Positions 1-6,239 of a DNA stretch of 19,553 nucleotides are shown in pieces (position 1 is the stretch's first letter; each line of letters begins with the position of its first letter). Both the position numbers and the translations under genes were made by a program. The stretch lies in assembly GCA_002474345.1 (NCBI GenBank), contig DKQD01000114.1:3345-22897 (forward strand), read 5' to 3'. Below the pieces are notes generated by a model. That model was given only the letters and a program-made list of their open reading frames with translations. It was not told where the DNA came from and did no database searches. Source of the stretch: Bacteriovoracaceae bacterium UBA7317 (GTDB taxonomy: Bacteria > Bdellovibrionota > Bacteriovoracia > Bacteriovoracales > Bacteriovoracaceae).

Positions 1-9
1 AAAACCTTA

Positions 10-1389
10 TTACTCGCCTCTTAGCTTATCACCCATTTCTTCAAACCTTTGATGCTCACGAGGACAAGCTTCCGGACTAAACCCTGACTTTTGCTTCATG
101 TCCATAATTTTTGGTTCAGACTTGGCCGCACAAGCACTTCTTTGATTTTGGGTTTTCTTTTTCATACAATACCTAAAAGCACCACCTGCCCATCTCATAA
201 ACTTTCGGCATTTATTTCTCTGGCGCTTACTTACTTTAAGTTTACCGTGAGTAATTGGAGGAGGGGCTTTACCAACGGAAGAATGATGACCAGGCCCTCC
301 AGGAAGGTTAATCCCTTTTGATCTGGCGTAATTACCTACCCTGTCTTTTAATCCATCACAGCCACCGACTCTCTGGATATTTTTGTCCAAAACTGGCTCG
401 GCTTTCATCATACACTTCATTTGTTTATTTTTTGGTAGCTTAGAACAACCAAGAACTATTTTTTGAGCTTTAGCTTCCACCTCTCGGCATGCTTTTTCAC
501 TACCTCCTCCTTGGGCAACAGATTTACTGCCCCCGTCATGGTGCTCAACCCTGTCTCCCCTCATGCCATCAACAATAGGCCTTAGGCTTGGCTTTGAGTA
601 GGCATATTGCCCGAGGGCATCGGACACATGATGGCAAGCTGAGTTTTTAGGCTCAGAGATAAGTTTATCAAATTCTCCCTTAAGACTCATAAGACAAGGC
701 CCAGGTTTATTTCCTGAAGCACACTTATCAATACCACCTCTAAACCTATCAAAAATTGGCTTACAAATATCTCTTGAGCTGGCCATTCTACCTTGGACTT
801 GATTTCCTAGTTCATTACTAAGCTCTTTTCCAAAAGCAGCATCGGCCATCGCACCAATTTTTCCCTCCAAAGAAGGGCACCTTTTAAAAATGTCTGGTTC
901 TCTTTGAACAGCAGCAATAAACATATCAACTGCTCTTAACCCACAAGCTTTTCTTTCAGTTTTTGGCCTCCCTCCGCATTCTCCAATGACTTTTTTGGCG
1001 TTATCCTCCCATAATTGGCAACTGTCTCCTGCCGTTTTAGAATCTGGCTTGGGAACTTTATCACCTACTTCAAGTCCTACTGTCTGGGCATAACGTCCAA
1101 TAATTTCACCTACAAAACGGCATTGGATCCCATACTTGTTCATCAAAAGCCCCATAAATTTTTTCTTGCCAGCATCGACACAAGCTGGTCTATCACCGAC
1201 AGCTTTCTCCATACAGCCATCAACCAAACCCCTTCCAATTTCTTCAAGCTCACCACATTTTGGTCCAGTGTGAGGGGCTGCAAACTCTTTTGGTGGTTGT
1301 TCAGGACCAGGCCCTGGCCCTTCTTGACCAATGGCCTGCCCGATTGGGGCCAAACACAAGGCCAAGATGACTACTTTAAAAATTTTCAC
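10..1389 (-). CDS. Secreted cysteine-rich protein with five four-Cys modules
   Basis: The 459-residue protein has an N-terminal signal peptide (hydrophobic residues 6-19, likely cleaved after GQA at residue 19), followed by a Gly/Pro-rich stretch and five modules with four cysteines each. Cysteines fall at 45/59/70/90, 124/138/149/171, 209/223/232/252, 301/315/326/344 and 394/408/420/442. The first pair is always 14 residues apart. The four cysteines per module, the helical look of both arms and the export signal suggest disulfide-stapled helical hairpins outside the cytoplasm (inference). The start is GTG at 1389, supported by a perfect AAGGAGG at 1395-1401 five bases upstream, so translation is probably strong. 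It follows the receiver-domain gene on the same strand after 357 bases, so it probably has its own promoter. I do not recognise the family. C12 lies in the signal peptide but is not in a good lipobox (Leu at -1), so I do not call it a lipoprotein. Confidence 0.85.
   Translation of the reverse strand: MKIFKVVILALCLAPIGQAIGQEGPGPGPEQPPKEFAAPHTGPKCGELEEIGRGLVDGCMEKAVGDRPACVDAGKKKFMGLLMNKYGIQCRFVGEIIGRYAQTVGLEVGDKVPKPDSKTAGDSCQLWEDNAKKVIGECGGRPKTERKACGLRAVDMFIAAVQREPDIFKRCPSLEGKIGAMADAAFGKELSNELGNQVQGRMASSRDICKPIFDRFRGGIDKCASGNKPGPCLMSLKGEFDKLISEPKNSACHHVSDALGQYAYSKPSLRPIVDGMRGDRVEHHDGGSKSVAQGGGSEKACREVEAKAQKIVLGCSKLPKNKQMKCMMKAEPVLDKNIQRVGGCDGLKDRVGNYARSKGINLPGGPGHHSSVGKAPPPITHGKLKVSKRQRNKCRKFMRWAGGAFRYCMKKKTQNQRSACAAKSEPKIMDMKQKSGFSPEACPREHQRFEEMGDKLRGE
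64..1257 (-). repeat. Five tandem four-cysteine protein modules
   Basis: Within the preceding protein, five copies follow C-x13-C-x(8-11)-C-x(17-21)-C, starting at residues 45, 124, 209, 301 and 394 (period 79-93). After the fourth cysteine, modules 1, 3 and 4 continue with six residues, a hydrophobic residue, then G-x-Y-A; module 2 has G-x-M-A and module 5 has lost it. The repeats are ancient at the sequence level: apart from Cys, Gly and Tyr-Ala positions there is little identity. Confidence 0.85.
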
Positions 1390-1746
1390 AATAACCTCCT
1401 TAAAGAAATAGTTTCAATTAGTTAAAACTATTTGGATTAAAAAATACTTATTAGTGAAATAGTGATATTCGGGTAATTCTACAACACCATTGGGACTTTT
1501 AATCTTATTTTTTAATTTATAAAATCAAAGCTTTTTCTTTAATTTTAACTAAGACTAAAACGCTTAATTTTTTAGGTAATTAGAATGGTATAGATATAGA
1601 TTTTGTTTTTAAAAAGAATTGATCAAGATTAAAAGAGAATTTATATGATTTTAAATAACGGCAATTATTTTTGACAGAAATACAAATTTCAAATTCTTAT
1701 TATTTTAACTTTAAGAAATGCTTAGTTTTTTTATTTGATAATTTTT
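1390..1746. other. AT-rich intergenic region, 357 bases
   Basis: No credible coding region is present. It contains the ribosome binding site of the cysteine-rich protein gene (1395-1401), a 9-base inverted repeat (1406-1433) and, on the plus strand, a promoter-like TTGACA at 1671-1676 with TCTTAT at 1695-1700. I could not identify a convincing minus-strand promoter or a terminator for the receiver gene. Confidence 0.6.
1406..1433. promoter_or_regulatory. 9-base perfect inverted repeat upstream of the Cys-rich gene
   Basis: AAATAGTTT (1406-1414) and AAACTATTT (1425-1433) are exact inverted copies with a 10-base spacer. The arms are offset by 19 bases, close to two helical turns. The element sits four bases upstream of the Shine-Dalgarno sequence in the leader, so it could be a dimer operator or an mRNA hairpin. 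The role is inference. Confidence 0.4.
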
Positions 1747-2613
1747 TTATTTACTATTTTTCTTAATAAAAATTTTTTCAAAAACCTTTCCCAAAAAATA
1801 GCCTAGAAAAGACACAATTGTTATGAGGGCCATTACATTTTTTAAATTTATAAATAAATTCTCCTCTCCAAAATCATCCTCTCCTCCTGAAGGCTTCGCC
1901 GTAAAAAGGTGATAAGTCGCGTAAGCAAGTCCTGCCAAAATAAGAAGCTCTAGGATACTCTGAAAAATTAGTCTTCTTTTTAAAAAAGGAAATACAACCA
2001 TACCTTCAGTTGAACCAACTCCTTTTTGGTTGACCTTTCTTGAAATGGTATTTTCTCCTTCCTGTGCATTTTCTTTCGCTAAATGCTCCTCCTCTAAACC
2101 ATAAAAGTATTTAGGTATAAGAAAGATATCATCATTACCGGATGACTCAGCTTTTATACCGTTTTCTTCCAGGTACTTTTTTGAAAAATCATTCAGTCTT
2201 CTGTTTAAGGCAGTGTCTCTTTTTTTAAGACCATACTCAATTTTGATCTCTTCAGGAATGACATCCTCAACTTTACCTATAAATTCAGTCCAGTCAGTAA
2301 TTGGAGTATTAATAAATTCAACACCTGGCTCATCCATTTTAAGCTTACTATTTCCAAGAAGATAAATGATAGAACTACCCTCAATTTTGCGAATCTCACT
2401 AACAAGAGATAGGCCATCCATAACAGGCATTTCAATATCACTAATCACAAGATGGTGAAAGTGCTTTTCAAATTTCTCCAAGGCCTTAAGGCCATCGTGA
2501 GCAAAGTCTATAAAAAGTGGTAATTCACCAAATCGGTCTTTAATTTTTGATGCATAAGTTGAAGACAATTGTTCATCAGGAGAAACCAATAAAATATAAA
2601 AATTTCCTCTCAC
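1747..2613 (-). CDS. Degenerate receiver-domain protein with C-terminal membrane anchor
   Basis: Residues 1-120 form a response-regulator receiver domain: beta-1 at 5-10, the phospho-acceptor motif SDIEMPVMDGL with Asp59, and the proline of the usual K-P motif at 104. Several conserved positions are altered. The acidic pair after beta-1 is S-P-D instead of D-D, the Thr/Ser after beta-4 is Leu (YLLGNS), and the catalytic Lys before Pro104 is Thr103. A charged linker (about 121-210) leads to two predicted membrane segments (about 216-237 and 258-278) and a Lys-rich tail. There is no DNA-binding or enzymatic output domain. The start is GTG at 2613 with AGGAGGAG upstream. The gene follows the acyltransferase-CNB gene after 20 bases and is surely co-transcribed with it. 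Likely a membrane-tethered adaptor or pseudo-receiver; the partner is unknown. Confidence 0.85.
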   Translation of the reverse strand: MRGNFYILLVSPDEQLSSTYASKIKDRFGELPLFIDFAHDGLKALEKFEKHFHHLVISDIEMPVMDGLSLVSEIRKIEGSSIIYLLGNSKLKMDEPGVEFINTPITDWTEFIGKVEDVIPEEIKIEYGLKKRDTALNRRLNDFSKKYLEENGIKAESSGNDDIFLIPKYFYGLEEEHLAKENAQEGENTISRKVNQKGVGSTEGMVVFPFLKRRLIFQSILELLILAGLAYATYHLFTAKPSGGEDDFGEENLFINLKNVMALITIVSFLGYFLGKVFEKIFIKKNSK

Positions 2614-2633
2614 GCTCTATCTCCTCCTATTCT

Positions 2634-3620
2634 TCAAGATTTTTGCAATTTGGCCAGTTCATCGTTTGAGGCCTTTAACCTCTTTGAAAAAACTTTAAAC
2701 ATATCAAGCATAAGATTAGGCTTTCTCGTCATCATTTCCATGAAATTTTCCCTATCAAAAGCGATGCAAGAAGTTGGTTTTTTAGCAATAATGGAAGCCG
2801 TTCTCGTCTCATTAGTAACCAACCCGATTTCACCAATCAAGTTTCCCTTTCCAATTGTAGCAATTGGAATAATTTGTTCATCCTTATCAATAAGAACCTC
2901 AACTTCTCCAGACTCAATAAGAATAGCTGTTGTTCCTTTTTCTCCATGAGTCATACAAATTTCACCAGGCTCATATACAATATGATAGAAAGTGTCTTGA
3001 AAACGAAGGATCTCCCTGTCCTCTATACCCCTAACAAAAGAATCATAAAAAGCTCCTACGTCCAAAACACTAGGTGTTACTTTGCGGCCAAGTAGATCAC
3101 TTTCAAAACTGTCTGCCAGGTCCCTAAACCCGAGCTCCTTAGTATACTTCTCTAAGTTCTCAGTCACATTTAAAAAAACATGATCAACCTTTTCTGAAGC
3201 AAGTTTTCCCAATAAGTTCTTAAATAAAGCACTAATCAAAGCCGATTTGTTTGAGTCTTCTTTCCTGATTAGGATTATATCAATAAAGTAGGCTTCACCC
3301 TTCAATTGCTGGTTTGCTTCGGTATAGTCGAAAACTTCGTCCAAAACATCATGTTCAGTTTCATCAAAATTGTTATTTTTTCCTCCAATTTTCTTAGGAG
3401 GGTAATAAGGTACGGCCCTTAATGTGGCTATTGGCTCACCTGAACGGTAGGCCAATACATTATAAGTATTTGGGTAAACATCAAAAAAGTCTGAAACTTT
3501 TCCCGTAGAAACAAAAAGACCATTCAATGCCTTTCCAGACTCTTTTAAAACAGAAAACCTCAACTTTAAGACATCGTTAATTTCATTTATCGTGGTTGCA
3601 TCTTTAATTAATGTCGCCAT
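2634..3620 (-). CDS. LuxI/FeeM-like acyltransferase domain fused to cyclic-nucleotide-binding domain
   Basis: In this 328-residue protein, residues 1-165 resemble the GNAT-fold of autoinducer or N-acyl amino acid synthases. An early Arg (R21, LRFSVLKE) is followed by DFFDVYPNTYNVLAY (D44, D47) and then GEPIATLRAVP with R68, matching the LuxI pattern of R...E/D-x-x-D...R-x-x-P. Residues 208-320 are a CNB domain whose phosphate-binding cassette is canonical: LIGEIGL with E264, then R273-T-A, so it should bind cAMP or cGMP. The reading frame is open back to 3896, but that extension overlaps the divergent TolC gene. I chose ATG 3620 because the conserved domain begins there and AGGAG lies at 3634-3638, though 13 bases is a long spacing. 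It heads an operon with the receiver gene. The substrate cannot be deduced. A lysine acetyltransferase gated by cAMP (as in mycobacterial PatA, where the domain order is reversed) is an alternative. Confidence 0.85.
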   Translation of the reverse strand: MATLIKDATTINEINDVLKLRFSVLKESGKALNGLFVSTGKVSDFFDVYPNTYNVLAYRSGEPIATLRAVPYYPPKKIGGKNNNFDETEHDVLDEVFDYTEANQQLKGEAYFIDIILIRKEDSNKSALISALFKNLLGKLASEKVDHVFLNVTENLEKYTKELGFRDLADSFESDLLGRKVTPSVLDVGAFYDSFVRGIEDREILRFQDTFYHIVYEPGEICMTHGEKGTTAILIESGEVEVLIDKDEQIIPIATIGKGNLIGEIGLVTNETRTASIIAKKPTSCIAFDRENFMEMMTRKPNLMLDMFKVFSKRLKASNDELAKLQKS

Positions 3621-3690
3621 ATTGTTAGAATATCTCCTGACAAAAAAAAATCTTATAAAAAGTTTTCTACTCCTATTTTGAGGCAAACTT

Positions 3691-4995
3691 ATGATGAACA
3701 CAATGCCCACTCTTTTTCTCTCTCTAACCTTAGTCCTTCTTTCTAACTTTATATCAGGCAAAACTCTGGCGAGTATGGACTTAAAAAGCCTCATTATTGA
3801 AGGCCTACAACACAATATAAATATAAAAAACCAGCGGATAAACTTGGAGAAAGCAAAAATAGATCTTTCGAATTCAAAGAAAGCATACCTTCCCACTGTT
3901 TCTCTATCAAGCGGATTAAGCTACTCCCATTCAGCCGGAGAAGGTACAGTTTCAAAAACAGCTTCATTAACTACATCGTGGACTCTTTGGGACCATTGGC
4001 AAACACAAACAACAATTGAAAACACTGGGCTTTCATTAAAAAATGAGGAAATTTCAACATTCAAAGCCGTTCAGGATTATATTCTCAATGTTTTAGGTTC
4101 TTATTTAAGTCTTCAACTCTTAAAAAATGAAAAAGTCATTACCCAGCAGGGAAGAGATAGTGCTCAAATGAACTACAAAAAGGCGTCCCAATTAGTAAAG
4201 CTTGGCGCCAAAACAAAAATAGATCTTTATAGTCCAGAAATCTCTCTTTTAAACGCTAACAGGGACCTCCTTGAAATAAATAAAAACATAAAAACAGCGC
4301 TCACCGCCTTTCAGTTTCTAATTAACCCTAATAAAAAAGTTGAAGTAAAACCTGTCGACTTTTTAACTTTTAGGCCTTATTTCAAAGATGCATTTGATAA
4401 AAACTGGGAGCGTTTTCAAAAGGATTGGGAAAAGGTGCTGCTCGAAAATAACTCTGATATAAAAATGGAGTTAAACAACATGGAAAAATCCAAAAATAGT
4501 TTAGGTCAGGAGAAGCTCAATATGTGGCCTCAACTTACAGCAAGTGCGTCCCATACATGGGATTTAGCTGAACAATTTAAAAGTGGGGACACAAACCCTC
4601 AATCCTTTCAAGCAGGTTTGAATTTAACATGGACCGTTTTTGATTGGGGAAAATCGAGGGCCAACTTAAAGTCTTCCATCTACAATCTTGAAACCAGTGA
4701 ATTAAACTTCAAAAAACAAATATTTGAAAAAAAGAATACAATTTTAAAATTGTTTCAGGATTATAAAATTCTTGGTGAAAGTATAAAATCCTCACAACTC
4801 ATTTTGGAAAAGGCAAAGGCACAACAAAAATACTCCAAGAATATGTATAACCTTGGGAAAATTACAAGCTCTGACCTTAGACAGGCCAGAACAGACTTAT
4901 TTAGTGCAAGGGTAGGTCTGGCAAGAAGGTTAAAGGACAAATTTTTATTAATGGGACAAATTCTGCAGGCTTTTGGACAGGACTTGAGGCCTTGA
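3691..4995 (+). CDS. TolC-family outer-membrane efflux channel
   Basis: The 434-residue protein has a signal peptide (residues 1-27, cleavage after TLA) and the two-fold repeated architecture of outer membrane efflux proteins. A first half with KAYLPTVSLSS and a beta-strand ending in SWTLWDHWQ is mirrored by a second half with LNMWPQLTAS and LTWTVFDWGKSRANL, each followed by long alpha-helical segments. Family members trimerise into a channel-tunnel that exports substrates delivered by an inner-membrane pump and adaptor. GAGG at 3680-3683 sits seven bases from the ATG. It is divergent from the acyltransferase-CNB gene with only 70 bases between starts; TATAAA at 3654-3659 is a possible -10 without a good -35. 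The RND pump genes on the opposite strand about 1.2 kb away have no channel of their own, so this is a likely partner (inference). Confidence 0.93.
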   Translation: MMNTMPTLFLSLTLVLLSNFISGKTLASMDLKSLIIEGLQHNINIKNQRINLEKAKIDLSNSKKAYLPTVSLSSGLSYSHSAGEGTVSKTASLTTSWTLWDHWQTQTTIENTGLSLKNEEISTFKAVQDYILNVLGSYLSLQLLKNEKVITQQGRDSAQMNYKKASQLVKLGAKTKIDLYSPEISLLNANRDLLEINKNIKTALTAFQFLINPNKKVEVKPVDFLTFRPYFKDAFDKNWERFQKDWEKVLLENNSDIKMELNNMEKSKNSLGQEKLNMWPQLTASASHTWDLAEQFKSGDTNPQSFQAGLNLTWTVFDWGKSRANLKSSIYNLETSELNFKKQIFEKKNTILKLFQDYKILGESIKSSQLILEKAKAQQKYSKNMYNLGKITSSDLRQARTDLFSARVGLARRLKDKFLLMGQILQAFGQDLRP

Positions 4996-5216
4996 TTTAT
5001 TAAGTTTCTTTGTCCAGAAAAATAAGCTTATCTAAAATAAGTCGATCTTAAAGCAAGATTCCCAGTCTTACTCTAGTTTAAAATAAGCTTTAACCTCTCT
5101 TTTTTTCATAACATTCTTAAATAACTTGTAAGTCGCTTTCTTTTTCATTAGGTTTAGACCACGAACTGAGAGTGCTTTTAAGCTATCAATAAACTTTATT
5201 TAAGGACATTTTTTAA

Positions 5217-6164
5217 ATGAAAAAAGTATTTAAATCCCTCATTTTATCAACCGCTTTATTACAATTTTCAAATCCAATACTTGCTCAAGAAGCTTATAAT
5301 GGTTCAAGTTTTGAAGAAGTTTGGTCTGTGGTTGAAGAAAAACCTTATTCATATCTTCCTGAAAAGAAGGTTACATTTTCAAGTTTCTTCAGTGGCTTTA
5401 CAAATTTAATTAAAAAAAGTGCAAAAAGAACCGTTGAAAACAAATCTGATATACTTCCATACTTTGATAAACTCCTTCACAAAAATGGAACCTGTATGGC
5501 CGGAATTTGGGAAATAACAAAAGAAAACCCTTACTCAGGTTACTTCAAAAAAGGTTCTAAAGGTCTAATTATTGCAAGAGCGTCAACAACTCTTTCCAAC
5601 ACAAAACAAGGTGATCTACGAGGATTTGGTCTTGCAGGAAAAATTTTTCCCACAGAAGATCCTTACACAACTCATAAAACAGCAAACTTTTTTCTCATAG
5701 ATAATCTCGGTGGAACTTACGAAACAAACTTTACAAGAGCTAATTTAACAAATGAACCAGGTATTCTTCCGTCCTTTTCATTTTCTCTTCCCTTACTCGC
5801 ACCAATTGCTGCGGCCGTAGGAAAAGCATTTGGTGAAGCTGATAAAAACCCTGGCATAAGGCAAGTTTACTCAATATCAAATTTAGGGCTTCAAGAAAAT
5901 GAAGTGGCCACCACCCCCAAGTACATGAAGTTTATTGGTGTAAATGAGGAAGACGCCGTTAATGAGTCAGATTTTAGAGATGAACTAAAAACTCATATAG
6001 ACTCAAACGGGCAATTAAGTTTTAACATTTTCGTTGCTAACGAAAAAGATGCCAATGGAAATAAAGTATGGTCTTCGATTGGCAAAGTTAGCTTTGATCA
6101 AATTGTCTCATCGACTGGATGTGACCATAACCTTCACTTTCATCATCATAAATTTAGAGATTAA
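5217..6164 (+). CDS. Secreted short catalase-superfamily protein
   Basis: The 315-residue protein has a signal peptide (cleavage after ILA, residue 23). Residues 84-165 carry the catalase core pattern: LLHKNGTCMAGIWEIT aligns with the catalase V-H-x-x-G-x-x-x-x-G-x-F-E-V-T block, so His88 occupies the distal-His position. ARAS (R121, S123) matches R-F-S, and LRGFGLAGKIFP matches R-G-F-A-x-K-F, followed by NFFLID. The C-terminal GCDHNLHFHHHKF resembles the CENLSFNPWH end of small catalase-like proteins (y4iL-like group, from memory). I could not locate the R-x-x-x-Y proximal heme-ligand motif of true catalases, so heme binding and activity are uncertain. AAGGA at 5202-5206 precedes the ATG by 10 bases. 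The gene stands alone and ends at a strong bidirectional terminator. Possible roles are peroxide defence or lipid hydroperoxide chemistry in the periplasm. Confidence 0.75.
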   Translation: MKKVFKSLILSTALLQFSNPILAQEAYNGSSFEEVWSVVEEKPYSYLPEKKVTFSSFFSGFTNLIKKSAKRTVENKSDILPYFDKLLHKNGTCMAGIWEITKENPYSGYFKKGSKGLIIARASTTLSNTKQGDLRGFGLAGKIFPTEDPYTTHKTANFFLIDNLGGTYETNFTRANLTNEPGILPSFSFSLPLLAPIAAAVGKAFGEADKNPGIRQVYSISNLGLQENEVATTPKYMKFIGVNEEDAVNESDFRDELKTHIDSNGQLSFNIFVANEKDANGNKVWSSIGKVSFDQIVSSTGCDHNLHFHHHKFRD

Positions 6165-6199
6165 TAAAAAATAAATCCAAAAAATCGAAATTCATTTTT

Positions 6200-6234
6200 A
6201 AAAAGGCCTTACTAAAAAAGAGGCCTTTTTTTTT
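6200..6234. terminator. Bidirectional intrinsic terminator
   Basis: AAAAAGGCCT (6200-6209) pairs with AGGCCTTTTT (6221-6230) around an 11-base loop. A T tract follows on the plus strand (6226-6234), and the A-rich flank gives a T tract on the minus strand. It lies between the convergent catalase-like gene and the RND genes and should serve both. Confidence 0.9.
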
Positions 6235-6239
6235 AAAAA

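Noticed and set aside
64..1257. Assigning the Cys modules to the Cys-rich GLG1 repeat family
   Set aside because: As I recall it, that family has closer cysteine spacing and a C-L pair; the C-x13-C spacing here does not fit.
1354..1389. Lipoprotein signal in the Cys-rich protein
   Set aside because: Cys12 is preceded by Leu instead of Gly/Ala/Ser and lies too deep in the hydrophobic core. A signal peptidase I site follows at residue 19.
1015..1425. 136-codon plus-strand open frame opposite the Cys-rich gene
   Set aside because: It lies antisense to a gene with clear signal peptide, repeats and ribosome binding site, and its translation has no domain character.
3621..3896. N-terminal extension of the acyltransferase-CNB reading frame to 3896
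   Set aside because: It overlaps the signal peptide and start of the divergent TolC gene, is Arg/Phe-rich without domain character, and a start with AGGAG exists at 3620 where the conserved domain begins.
4996..5216. Terminator or small gene between the TolC and catalase-like genes
   Set aside because: There are only short palindromes such as ATAAGCTTAT and a four-pair hairpin without a T tract; no credible reading frame.
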